64,000 nucleotides of DNA from the NCBI RefSeq assembly GCF_000208865.1, contig NC_018397.1, forward strand, positions 1,240,001 through 1,304,000. Direction: 5' to 3'. Made by a program: the position numbers and the translations under genes. Each line of letters begins with the position of its first letter. Positions within the stretch are counted from its first letter, which is position 1. Positions 48,706 through 60,009 of the stretch are shown piece after piece. The notes beneath the pieces were generated by a model. That model searched no databases. It was not told where the DNA came from and saw nothing but the letters and a program-made list of their open reading frames with translations. Source of the DNA: Neospora caninum Liverpool (lineage: Eukaryota; Apicomplexa; Conoidasida; Eucoccidiorida; Sarcocystidae).

Positions 48706-51464
48706 TTACGCCGCGGGCTTGAGGATTCCCTCAGAAACGAGAGACACAAGAGCGTCAAACGCAGCTTCGCCTGCGGCCAACGTCGCCTTCTCTTGGTCTT
48801 CCGACTAAATCCGACACGCACAAACGCGAGAAAAACAGAGAATGAAGCAGCTAGACATCCACCCCTCTTCACAGAGGGATTCGAAGTACCCTTAGTTCTA
48901 TGACCTTCCTTGGTACACCTGTGTCTTTATGGGCCCGTGTGCAGGAGCTGAAAGCTGTATCTTGCACATTTTGTCTATCATCTCGTCGCACACACCGCCC
49001 CTAAACCTTCTGCCGGCTCTGAGGCCGTGCATGCGACCGCGGACCCGTGACGCAATTTGCAGCTCGCTTTCAATGCCACACACTCGACACGCGCTCGCCA
49101 GCGTGCCCAGTTCGCTTCACCATTTGCCTTGTTGGTTTTCTTCCCTGTACCGAGGCACCGTTTTTGATACAGACGTGTGACGTTGCGCCTTCGCGTATCT
49201 CCATCAGTCCACTCACCGAAACGTGAGAAGTGAAGCTCGGGTTGTTGCGGTTGACGAGACCGATCATGAGGGAGGCGGCGTGCGACTGGGGTCCGTTCGG
49301 GACGCCGTGCTGTCGCTGATGCATCAAGTGGAAGATTTGGTGCGTCTCCATCTCCAGGCTCACGACACCCAGAGACGTAACGTCCTTCATGAGGTCCGCG
49401 TTTTGGTCGTTCCACAACGGCAACTCTCTCCCCTGAACCACGGGCGCAACGAGGGCAAAGCGCGACATTCGTCTCCACCGGACTGTTCCCTGCGTTCCTC
49501 TCAGAGGGAAGCGTTCGTGGTGAGCTCGAGCCGCACACGCCGAAAACACTGACACGGTCAAGCGCGACAAGGTGAGGGAAGCCCGCATGCATCGAACGCC
49601 TTTCGACACCTAAAGTAGATGTGCATGCACGCGTGGCACGCCGATGCAGAAGGCATGCAAAGGACACATCGCGCCCGTTTCGAATCTTTGTCCCGGGAAA
49701 GGCGGTGTCCCTTCCCTGCCGCGCAGATTCCTCTTCCGCACAAAAGATGCGACAGACGCGAAAAGATAGATATGCACACAAGTCTTCCGTTCTACGTCTT
49801 GCCTATACGCAGCAGGCGCGTTAGTGCAGCGAGTAAACCCCACGTACACTTTCGATTCCCCCTCCTTTTGGCGACGCCTTCTCTCCAAGAGTGCACAAAT
49901 CCTTCGGCATCCTTTTTCTCATGATTGACTTCCTGTCAAAACCTCTTCCTCTCACCTGGCAAGCGAAGAATGTCTCAGCCGAGCAGTTGAGGCCTCGTTT
50001 GACTGCAGCGCCAATCTTCTTCAAGTTCGCTTCAATTAAATCGGTCAAATGCTGATCTGCCTTGACAGGGGCGGTCAGAAGATACGGCCGCGAATCGCAC
50101 TCGCCAGTCTTCTTGCCGAGAGCCGCTTCCCCGTCGAAGTGACAGTAGTTCCTAGAAACGCAAGCCGACGAACCCCCGTGTGTGGGAATCCGCAGGAGAA
50201 ATGCTTCGATTCCACAGACGACGTACACCACTCAGAACTGTACGTACAAGAGTCGCAGCGTTGAATGGTAAAAAGCCGAGCAAGCCAGCACTGCTTCCGA
50301 CTGCATCCGACGCAGCACCTCCTGCGGAACGTCTCGCCTCTCAAATGCCCTACCCAAGTTCTACGGTATAAAGCACACTGTCGACTGAGGACGTACAAGA
50401 AATACAGTGCACGCAGCTGACTGGTGGGCGTGCGTCTAGAGTAGTGGAATGTCTTTCTGAAGCGCGTCCGCGTTTTCGCCTGCAGCGCACTTTCAATTCA
50501 ACAGGAAGCGCCTGTGTCATGATGGAGGAAATGCGCAACTCTTCCTCCCTGCCAACTGACTCACCTGTAGCAGTACATGCTTTCGTCGCTGAGCATCAGC
50601 GTGCCCGGCGCGGTGTCGAAGTCGACGATGCCGCAGCTGCCAATGCGGATGACAGCCATGGGCTCTCCTTCCAAAACGAACGACGCCTCGCGAATGAAAA
50701 AGTCCGCCATCGGAGCACCCATGCCAATGCACACGATCGACATGCGGTGTCCTCCTTTGATGTATTTCCCTACAGAACAAATCGCACGAAAGCGAACGGG
50801 TATGAGCTCGGAGAGTCAACACGAAATGTCCCCCCCCCCCCCCCCGTTCCCGAAGAAAGCCGTGGCCGATCGGTAAAGCGGAGTCAGGAGATCGAGGTCT
50901 CCTGGCCTGTCGAGGCACAAGATTAATAAGATACTTCTTAACACAGGGGGAGCAGAAACCTTTCTTATTTTTCCGTTCTCCCAGCGTAAATCGTTATAGG
51001 CGGCGCTCGGCGTCCACTTGCATCACGAATATGCGGAGTTTCTGCGAACCCTCAGACGCTGGAAAGCGACGCAGACGCAGTCTCGCCTTCGACGCATCAT
51101 CCTCTCTCGGGGGTCGAGAGAGGATGATGGGTATGTCGAAAAAAGTTGGGAGTCCACAACCTTCACCGCTGGACAACGCACATCTACTCAATTGCATTTA
51201 TATAGATGCCCGTGTCGCTCGCGACATACCAGTAAATGTGTAAAATTGTCGCGAAGAGGCAACCTCTGTGACATCGGTGAGGTATTTCGATGCGAGAAAG
51301 CGTGCGCGTTGCTCGCAGCCGACAGTCACGATCAGTGAAGCCAAGTCTCCTTTCTTTACGCCCAAATGGTACGTTCGGCCATCGGCGGTAAGGAAGATGT
51401 TCTTTCCCTCGAGTTTCGCCTGTACAGATCCAGAGCACGGGGCACGCGCGTACACAGTCCACAT
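48706..51464 (-). CDS. Uridine phosphorylase
   Basis: Predicted cytosolic uridine phosphorylase (PNP_UDP_1 family), cleaving uridine with phosphate to uracil and ribose-1-phosphate for pyrimidine salvage. Exons on the minus strand: 51464-51230, 50769-50565, 50151-49956, 49432-49217, 48804-48706; phases 1, 2, 0, 0 agree, giving 316 residues. Motifs in order: TADGRTYHLGVKKGDLAS; RQFYTFTGKYIKGGHRMSIV; CIGMGAPMADFFIREASFV; AVIRIGSCGIVDFDTAPG; RNYCHFDGEA; SAETFFACQ-GRE, whose Q-x-R is the uracil-recognition signature of uridine phosphorylases and is split by intron 3; and SLEMETHQIFHL, with the ribose-binding EMET. The last exon gives AAGEAAFDALVSLVSEG and TAA. The start at MWTVYARAP is the nearest in-frame ATG; a spliced upstream start through an acceptor near 51420 is possible. 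UP rather than PNP follows from the Q-x-R and the TADGRTYHL start. Confidence 0.88.
50830..50845. repeat. C16 homopolymer
   Basis: Run of 16 C on the plus strand (G16 in the transcript), about 60 nt upstream of the exon 2 acceptor of the uridine phosphorylase gene. It is also a likely site of sequencing error. Confidence 0.85.
51095..51129. repeat. Perfect 15-bp hairpin in intron 1
   Basis: CATCATCCTCTCTCG (51095-51109) and its exact reverse complement (51115-51129) are separated by five bases (GGGGT). The hairpin sits about 100 nt downstream of the exon 1 donor in the first intron of the uridine phosphorylase gene. Confidence 0.9.
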
Positions 51465-54400
51465 CGACAGACAAAACACTTTCAGATGGCCACGACGCTG
51501 TTACACGTTGACAGACGGCGAAAGACAATTCGAGAAATAAAAGAGGTGAAGAACTACCCGTCCATCAGGTCACACAAAGTGACGCCGACGCGCTGCACAT
51601 TCGTCCCCTACAGCACACGGCTTACATCCCCATTCTTCTTGACAGTCGACTACGGACGGTGCAAATCGACGCCTAAAATTCTGACCACAAAGTGTGAGAG
51701 GACGGGACGATCACCGCAATCGCTTGCGTTATGACAAACCCAGTCTGGAAGCACGAGGCGTCGCGGTTTGTCGCACACTCCCCGTGTATCAAGAAAGAGG
51801 CCGCTTCCTCGATGAATCGACACAGTCCGCACGGGCACACGCCCTCTACGGGTCTTACCATTGTAAAAAGCAGTGCAGTGAAAAATGCGAACGGTAAATT
51901 GAACTGTGTTTTCGGGCGTGTTTGAAAGCAAAAGGAATGTTCTTGAAGGCATCCGTTTGTCTCAGTTCCAAGCCTCGAGTGCGCGGCGTGGAGAACGGGT
52001 GCGTCGACTGCCCCAGAAGAGGCTTCCGTGCATGCAGTGCACGGCAGCCCACGCTCTGCGACCTGAGAGGACCCGGCACCGGTTCAGACAGCGCTTTTCG
52101 TTTTATGTACAGAAAAAGAACACCGTACCGAACAAAGTCTCCCCACATAGTTGTACACGAAGGGGATCAGCGTCCGATCCAACTGCAACGTCCACGGCGC
52201 CGGCCTGGTTGACGGACTATGGGATGCACGTGGAAAAGTGAACGTACACCATCAACGGCCTCGTATGTGCCTAGCAAAGATGTCGGCCTGTCGTCGAAAC
52301 ACATTCACTCGCATACCCCAGCGACGCTGCGCCCCGCCGTAGAGTCCCTGGTCAGATTTTGGGCCAAGCAAGCAATCGACTGCGTGGAGTTTGAAGGTTC
52401 CAAAGTACGGCGTGTTACCTTGAATCGCCGAGTCCTGCGTTGGGCACAACCAAAGAAACGGAAGCAGCCACCGCGGATGAGGCAATCCGTCTCCTCTGGT
52501 GTCCGTCCCTACGCAAAACACGGCTGCTCGAGACGCGGCCGGAGGCGCGCCCGTGGCCACAGAGTGAATTGTAGAGGAACCTTAACGTTGCGAGTCTCCG
52601 CATGACGCTGCAGAAGAAGTCAATCGGCCAACGGGGGCGTGAGGATCTTCAGGTGTTGCGAAGCGTCTAGAGGGACCCAGCGAAACAGGTTAAGTACCCC
52701 CACAAGTAGAGCCACGCTTCTACGGGTGTTGGTGTCGCCTGGTATAGACTCTAAGTCATAGTACGGATTGGCTGAGTTGGATCATCCTGGGCTTAAAACT
52801 GCTCATAGGTGAAAATAACAGGCGCGGTGGTGGGACTGGGAGAAGGGCCAAACAAAGGAATAGCGCAGCAGATCTCCCTGCCGGCCTACGCCGTCGCGCC
52901 TCGGTTCGAACTCTTTTCGCTACTCCCGGCGCGCGGGGCGCGAGCTGTCATCGTTCCTATTTAATGGAGCTTGTCTGGAAGCATTCTTGGAGTGAAGTCT
53001 CATCACTCTTTCAAATTCACGGAGAGTGGTCCGTCGTTCGTGTCCTCGCATGTACCCTCCTTCACGATCTGCTCGCCTGTGCCAGAAATGAACGGCATCT
53101 GCCTGCAACTGCTGAAGCAAGCTCGTGTCGCCACAATGAAGAAGGAAAAGAGCCGTCTAGACGGACCGGATTCAGGCACGGGGGAAATGGTGACTACAAG
53201 CGACAAACACTCGGGAAAGCCACGGGTTGCTGACGAATTTGCTCTTCACTGCGACTGCCGTGAGCGGAGAAACAGCCGTGCAGCAGCAGTGTGTTTCCTT
53301 CTATGCTAGTACGTACCACTCAACAATCTGTACACCGGCCCAAGGCAGATCTTCCTCAGTGGCAGCGAACGTGCATTCGATGTCGGAAAAGACCGATATA
53401 TGACGCATCCATGGTCCATGAGCAGCCAAACAAACCTGTTGCAGTTTCCAGATCTCCCTTGCTTGCTGCTCAAAACGGCTGCAGCTGAATCGGAGCCGAG
53501 GTAACAGCAACAGAAAAGAGCCAGAAGCTGCGCTGTACGTGTTCCTTGGGATCGTCTTCGACGGCCAGTGACGTGAAGTCATTGCAGGAGCCGCCTGTCT
53601 GACGCTTTTCCACATCAGGACACTTGTCACAGACTGTTGTACTCTTCTTCTTTGCTGCAAGCGAAAGAAACGATAGGTCGATCGTCCCAACCGAGTGACT
53701 CGGCACTGCCTTTCGGGTGTGCCTGCCGAAGAAACAATCATCTACTGCAGCTGTCCAGTGTGAGAGTGACATCAAGACCTGCGAGGGCTCCGGCCCTCTC
53801 CTGAAGGTGTCCCTGGAGCAACTGTTTCGCGTGGTTTCACGTCTTCCACATTTCATTTGCCATGGATATCGTTGGATATATGTTGCAAGACAGACGCTCA
53901 ATACTCTGGCCACGGTGCGGCAAAGCGGAGAAGAGTACGCGGTCTGCTACAGTGCAGATCGCTTCACCAGAGAGAGCGCGTTGTGTGGCCGAGCCGTGCC
54001 TGGCCCAGCACACAGCCTCCCTGCAACGAGCGGCCTCGCTGAATGCCCCCGTCGGGTTTGCGGACTTGTTCCACTGGCGGGGAGAGACGCCAGCGTCCCT
54101 CTGGATATATTTTTGGGGAAAAATGCCTTCTGCATGTTAGTTTCGCATTCGCGTTGGTTTTGTGGTCCGTGGTAGCAGCCCCAAGCGGTACATGCAGGGG
54201 GCCTAGCCAAATCTTGTTCCATCCTCGCTGATGAATCTTGGGTGACTCTGTGGCTCTGTCGACAGCATATTTTCTCCTTTTCTCGAGAAGGATTGACTCC
54301 AGCGTCAAATTCTTTAATTGCTATTATGGTGTTCCACCTTTTCCTCACGTGCCGCCTGGCTGTCTCACTGGTCGCCCTCCCTCTCCGCTCTTAAGCCCCC

Positions 54401-54697
54401 ATCCACGGTGAGGGTTTGACGTCACGAGTATCGTTTTTTCATGCTTCGCTTCAGCTATCCGTCTGTTCTCCTTTCCCGAAACACCATTCTCGTGTTTTTC
54501 GGACAGAGCTGCGCGACGGACCAGCTTGGCCGGCGGCTTGGCTGCATCACCGTCGACGGGACCGCGGCCCCGTGGGCGATCTGTCGGTGCTCTCTGACAG
54601 CACTGGTCCCTTAGGAAATTCTTTGGGATTTGCTGACGTGATTGGCCAGTCTACAAGAGTCGCGAGGTGGCGGTTGGTGTGTTTCTGCGTGGTACAG
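51465..54697. other. Divergent intergenic region, possible 5' exons
   Basis: This lies between the 5' end of the uridine phosphorylase gene (-) and the first supported exon of the CTD-phosphatase gene (+). It should contain both promoters. Frames around 53862-54140 (starting MDIVGYMLQDRRS in good ATG context) could be a 5' exon of the phosphatase, but I could not join them convincingly. Nothing else is supported. Confidence 0.4.
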
Positions 54698-57600
54698 CGG
54701 CGGAGTGCCTTGGCGCCCCGCCGCTGCCGTAGCGGAGGAACCACGGGTTGTCGAGCTCGAAGAAGGCGTCCAAAGACCTCCATGTTTTCAAAAGAACCTG
54801 GCCACGTTTGCAGGCTCGGTGCGACTCCGTCGTGCTGCCAAGCAGGCACGTCTTTCTGTCCTCTTTCCCGCTCCGGCGACTCGGCCAGCTTTGAATGGCC
54901 GTCGCCCGTGCAACCCGCTGGACCTCCAATCACGGTATCTTTTTTTCGTTACAAACCGTTCTCAATTTTGCACCACCCCGTAGTTAGGGAGCAGAACAGG
55001 GAGTTTCTCGCATATCGAGCATGGGGGTTTGGGGCCGTTGGTGCTCGGACTCATCGGTCTCGTTGTCTAGGAGCCGAGTGAACGGCCACGCCTTCGTCTC
55101 TCGAGTCTTTGTGTCTGTAGATTCGCAGAGCTCCGACCGTATCTCCAGCGGTTCCACCACGCAGTGGCGCCTGGATACACTGTGTGTTGGAAATGACTTC
55201 TCTCCCGTCCACAGGTTCCGACGACCAGTCGGCCGTTCCGGAGGCCCTACGGGGGATGATTGTCCAGGCGGCTCCGGAAGACGAAGCGGAGTCGATCAGC
55301 AGCCTAGCAGGTTGTTTTGCTGCCTTTGACCGTAAGCCTTCCTCTGACGTCCTTGATGCTGAATCGGACTCCCTGCGGCCACCTGCCACTCCGCTGGCCC
55401 TCTTTCGCCAGCCTCCGACCGCTCCAGGGGTGAATGCACACTTCCCGTCAGACTCCTCTCCGAGCGCTCCGGCGCCACAGCATCTGGAGAGCCGCGAGCG
55501 AACGCAGTCGATTGCTCGCGTGTCTGATCACCGCGTCGAGCCGGTGCCTCTCAAGGCGGTCTGCCCCGGCGGGTCTGACAGGCGCGACTGTCTTGCCGAA
55601 TCGAACGACGGAAGTGCAGGGGCCGTTGCCACGCCACGCGGCAGCTTGTCCCCACGGGCAAAGACCGCGTCGATTGCGGGGTCTTCTTCAGTGCCCGAGG
55701 AGGGAAGCCTTGCGGGGAGCTCGGAACCAGGTCTGGCCAGCGCAGGCACGCATCAGGCGCACCCAGAGCAGGCCGGCGGCGCCCGCCACGGGTCTCGTAC
55801 CTTGAGGCAGTTTTCGTTCTCGAACCCATCGGGACCGCCGCGACCCTTGTTCCCGAGATCGGGATCTCGATCTGCATTCCGGCCGCATATACCGACCAAG
55901 GGGGAGACCGATAGCAGAGCGGCCAGCGGTCCGCCACGTACAGAGGCAAGCGCGTTCAGCGGAGACGACGAGGCTCGCCAGGATCGAACGGATTGTGCGC
56001 TGCAGATTGCTCGAGAGTATGGCCTGGACCTGACTGCGGAAGGATGGAATAAACAAGACAGTCTTGGCGCTTCTGCCGCAAAGCCGCCTCGCCCCTGGGA
56101 GCGTTTAGACCCGCGACACAGTGTCGTCAGTCTTGCGAAAAATGTGACGGGTTACGGATTTTACTTTGGGGCCACAGATTCTCCTTACCCGATGGGTCAC
56201 GACGAGGAGAGCCACCGTGAAGATACACCCGCCGGGCAACGCCAGATTCCGGCCCAACCGAGGACGCCACATGAGGACGCAGACGCCCCAGAAGCTGGAT
56301 CGGGCTTTTCCCACTACGGGAGGTGTTTCCGTTTCCAGCGGATGTATCCACGCAATGCTGGGAGCAAACAACCGACCGAAGCTTCCGCAGCTTCGCGTTC
56401 CTCACAAAGCATCGAAAAACAGCCCACCTTTTGTGGCTGTCTTCGTTACGCAACTGCGTGGAGAAGATCTCGCGGGCGACACGGAGGCCAGGCGTCAGGG
56501 CCCTTGAGTCGGAAGGTAAGAACCTCTGAATTTCCGATCGGCTGCGGAGGAGTCATCGTCCGTGTCTGGGACCGTTTCAACCGTTGATGTTCCGTGGGCG
56601 AACTCTTGAGAGGCTGAAGCCCCGAAAAACGCAGCAAACTGCATGCGACCAGAAGGGGGCAGACTCGTGTATCTAGAGCGACGCCAGGAAACAAAACTCA
56701 TCGTCGTCCCCAGTTCGCTGCTGGTGCTTCTGAGCAGTGCTGGAACTTACTGCTCGTCACTGTTCGTTGTGGGGACTCTTTGTTATGTTGTCCAGGAAAT
56801 GCGGCCGCGGAAACTCAAACATCTCAAGTGTGAAAACGTTCCTCCCTTTCTGGGTCCGCAGAGGGAGGAGCACAAGGTGAGGTGCCGAGGTGGTAGCCCA
56901 CTGAACGACGGGCTGCAAAAGACGGAACTGAACTCTCCGTTGAACTTGTGAGATTTCGGTCCACTGAGCTCTGATTGTCTGGCGTGTGTCTTCAGAGCAG
57001 AACTACCCTCGTTCTTGACCTTGACGAGACGCTGGTTCACAGCTCCTTCAGGCCCGTGTCAGTTGCTGCTTTCGTCATTACGGTAAGGACCGTCGAGGCG
57101 TTTCCGATGGAGGCTCGCGGCGCGCCACGGAAGGACGCGTCTCACGTGTCTCCGCGTGCGCGGCGAGAAAGCTGAGGCTGGCTGTCTTTGGAGACAGTTA
57201 GAGGTTGCAGGTGGGTAGCAAAGTAACAATGCAAATGGGGCAAGTGTGTGTCCTGTGCGCCGAGCTGACTGGGCAAGACTGCAGTGTTTGAGTAGTCGTT
57301 AATATCCATTGGGGTGGCAGAGGAAAAAAGCAAAAATGAGGCGTTTGCAATCCCTTGTCAAAAATGGCGTGGAACCCGTCGCCGAGATTTGCGGCAGATC
57401 CTTTTTCTGCAAGCGTGTGTTAGCCAGAAGCTTGTGGTGGGCGTGACGTCCGACAGTGTGCGCCGTGGCCATTCACAACTGGGATTCGGTGCGGGTTTTT
57501 ACCAGAACCGCACAGTTCTTCTCGCGGAGAAGCGTGCATTGCGTCCCATTGTTGGTGAAAGGTCGTTTAGGACACCGTTTGCTAACCTCACGATATGACC

Positions 57601-60009
57601 CGTATACACCTGGAGGTTTTGCTCACTTTTGCAGGTTGAAGTCGAGGGGAAGCCGCATAAGATACACGTGTGCAAGAGGCCCGGTAGGTGCAGGGAAACG
57701 GGAGGTTTCCGCGGGTATTGAACGAAACACTTTGCTCATGGTGTGTCGTTGCGTATCTGGAATTCGCGTTGCGTGTGCAATTCGGCAATTGCTTATGGAG
57801 ATAGTTATTCGCGGTGGTGCATCCAACAGCGTTGGTTCACATCTTTCGTGCACGGCGTCCTGTAGGACGCACCAGCCTACAGAACCGGCTCCAGCTGCTA
57901 GAAGAACGTTGTACCGTGCCTGGCGTCTTTCCTTTTGTCTGCAGGAGTTGACAGGTTCCTGGAAGTTGTCTCAAGCCTCTATGAGGTCGTCATCTTCACT
58001 GCCAGTTTGCAGACTGTAGGTTTTCGGAGCGGGTAACTGCTTGCGATCACACGAATAAAGCTGCAGATTTCCTAGTAGCTAAGGGTGCCTCCTTGTTTAC
58101 CACTATGGTTTTGCCGTGACTTCAGGCTAGCGAAGACAACTGTTTCCAGAGTGTCTCAAAAGCAAGTGTGGCTGTCGCATGGCGAAGCACCAAAGAGAGA
58201 CTAGGGCGGACCCTTGATTTACCAAGGGGGGGTGTTCGCGCATCATGTGCGCAGAGAGCAGCCGCCACATTGGTGGTCTAATTGGCGGGGATCGCTTGCG
58301 GAAACTCCGTGACCGTGGATCTCTCTCTTTCTCTCAGCTGTCCCGCTTTCTGATAGATAATGCACAAAACATCAGTTGTTTCACGCGTGTTGATGAGATG
58401 TCTGCTGCGCACCCTCTGATACTTTGTTGTGAACACGCACAACGGCTATGGTGAGAGCTGCCTGCAGTATGCCGACCCTCTGATCGACCTCCTGGATCCG
58501 AAAGGCCTGTGCCCGTATCGCCTTTTTCGCTCTTCGTGTAGCCACTGGTAAGGGCCGCGAGAGGAGATAAAAGAAAGGTTATCACTTCATCTTTACTGGT
58601 CAGTGGAGTTGCCTACGATGGGTTTGCTTGTCTGCATGAGTGACGCGGATATGTTTGCCCTAGGTATTCTTTGTCCTTGCTGTTAATGCACAGGAAAGGG
58701 TTATGGATCAAAGATCTGGAGAACCTCGGGCGCGATCTGCGACGAGTGATCCTGGTGGACAACTCGCCCAGCGCCTATCTGCTTCATCCGTGGAACGCAC
58801 TACCCATCAAAAGCTGGTAACTTCTCGGAAAGGCTGGAAAAAACTGCTCCCTTGCTGTGACTCGATTTGCAAGCTCGTATTTCTCACACAAAATGCTATT
58901 GTGAATCGTTTCAATAGATGGGAGAGCTGTTCTTTCAACGGGTAGTTATAGCCGAGAGGCGTTGAACATGATCTGCATCAGCTCTAGCCTAAACTCACCC
59001 GCGGTAGGGGTGAGGCCGCTTTGTCAGGTTCATTCCCGTCTTGCAGGCCTTTCAGACCGACAACTTGAAGCTGAGGCACGCCGTTGTGCGTGAACGCAGG
59101 CTGTTCATGTGACCGACTAGCTCCTTATTCACTTTGCTCTTTTTATCAGGTTTTTCAATATGGCGGACCGAGAGCTCGATGACCTCACATCAATTCTTGC
59201 AGTTATGGCAACGGTGAGGGACCGCGTGTCTAGCCGGAATGCCTGTCTGGATAGTCCAAAGAGGAGCCGGCAGACAGTTGGTGGAACAACACAGGTGGTT
59301 GTAGATATGCAAAATGGCATGTCGCTGAGCAAACATCGTTCAGTTCCAGTCTAGGATGTCGATCTCGTGTTTTTTGTCGTGCCACCAGGTGCAGGACGTT
59401 CCCGCCGTTCTCAAAGAAACTGTTGGGCCGTCGTGTCGAGGTAAGCTTGGTATTTGCACTTTTTATGGCCTGGGCACCACTTTATGACCAGCGCTCGGAA
59501 CAGCGTATCCTCGTAATATATATATATATATATATATATATGAGCGAGAAAGCTTTGTAGGACAACTGTTGGTATCCATTTCAAGTCAGCTTCATGGTGG
59601 GCAATCCTCAAGTCCTTCCAATTCACGCCTACGATGGCAACACGTGTGAGGGCGTAACTGGCCATCAATCGCATGCGTACCGTCTCACGGAGACCAATTC
59701 AAAGTATCAGTCGCCGGTGCTACAAAACTGTCACCTCGTATCAGACGGCGATATGCTTTTCCGAATGACGGGTGCATCTAGGCGCTGTGTCGGTATTCCA
59801 GTGTTGATATCCTCACGTACTCGGGGGGCCGCCAGCTTTTCGAGAGCAACCGCTGGGAGCAACTGCATCGCAGGAGTGGCGTATGGCACCGTGAACGTTT
59901 CACCTTGTGGGCGTTGTGAGCAGAACGGGTCCTGCAAGAGCTGCGACTGTTAGGCGAGGTGGAAGACAAGAGAGACGAGGAAGAATGGTTCAACTTTTGC
60001 CAAATTTGA
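54698..60009 (+). CDS. FCP1/SCP-type CTD phosphatase
   Basis: Predicted HAD-superfamily Ser/Thr phosphatase of the SCP/Dullard (NIF) group, which dephosphorylate RNA polymerase II CTD or other phosphoproteins. Supported exons: 54698-54934, 55129-56515, 56796-56876, 56996-57082, 57635-57683, 57946-58016, 58468-58547, 58694-58816, 59150-59213, 59389-59440, 59924-60009; phases agree throughout. The long N-terminal part is disordered and Ser/Pro/Arg-rich. The catalytic domain holds TLVLDLDETLVHSSFRP (DxDxT nucleophile), KIHVCKRPG, VVIFTASLQTYADPLIDLLD, LENLGRDLRRVILVDNSPSA, HPWNALPIKSWFF and DRELDDLTSILAVMA, each matching SCP order. The C-terminus (LLGEVEDKRDEEEWFNF) is acidic. The true start is not located: exon 54698 enters in phase 2, so at least one more 5' exon exists; an in-frame ATG at 55193 is an alternative start. 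The domain is very secure, the substrate unknown. Confidence 0.85.
59517..59541. repeat. (TA)n microsatellite in last intron
   Basis: TA tract in the intron 59441-59923 of the CTD-phosphatase gene. Confidence 0.9.

Noticed and set aside
52909..52920. GGTTCGAAC box resembling a tRNA B box
   Set aside because: No matching A box, anticodon arm or acceptor stem could be folded around it.
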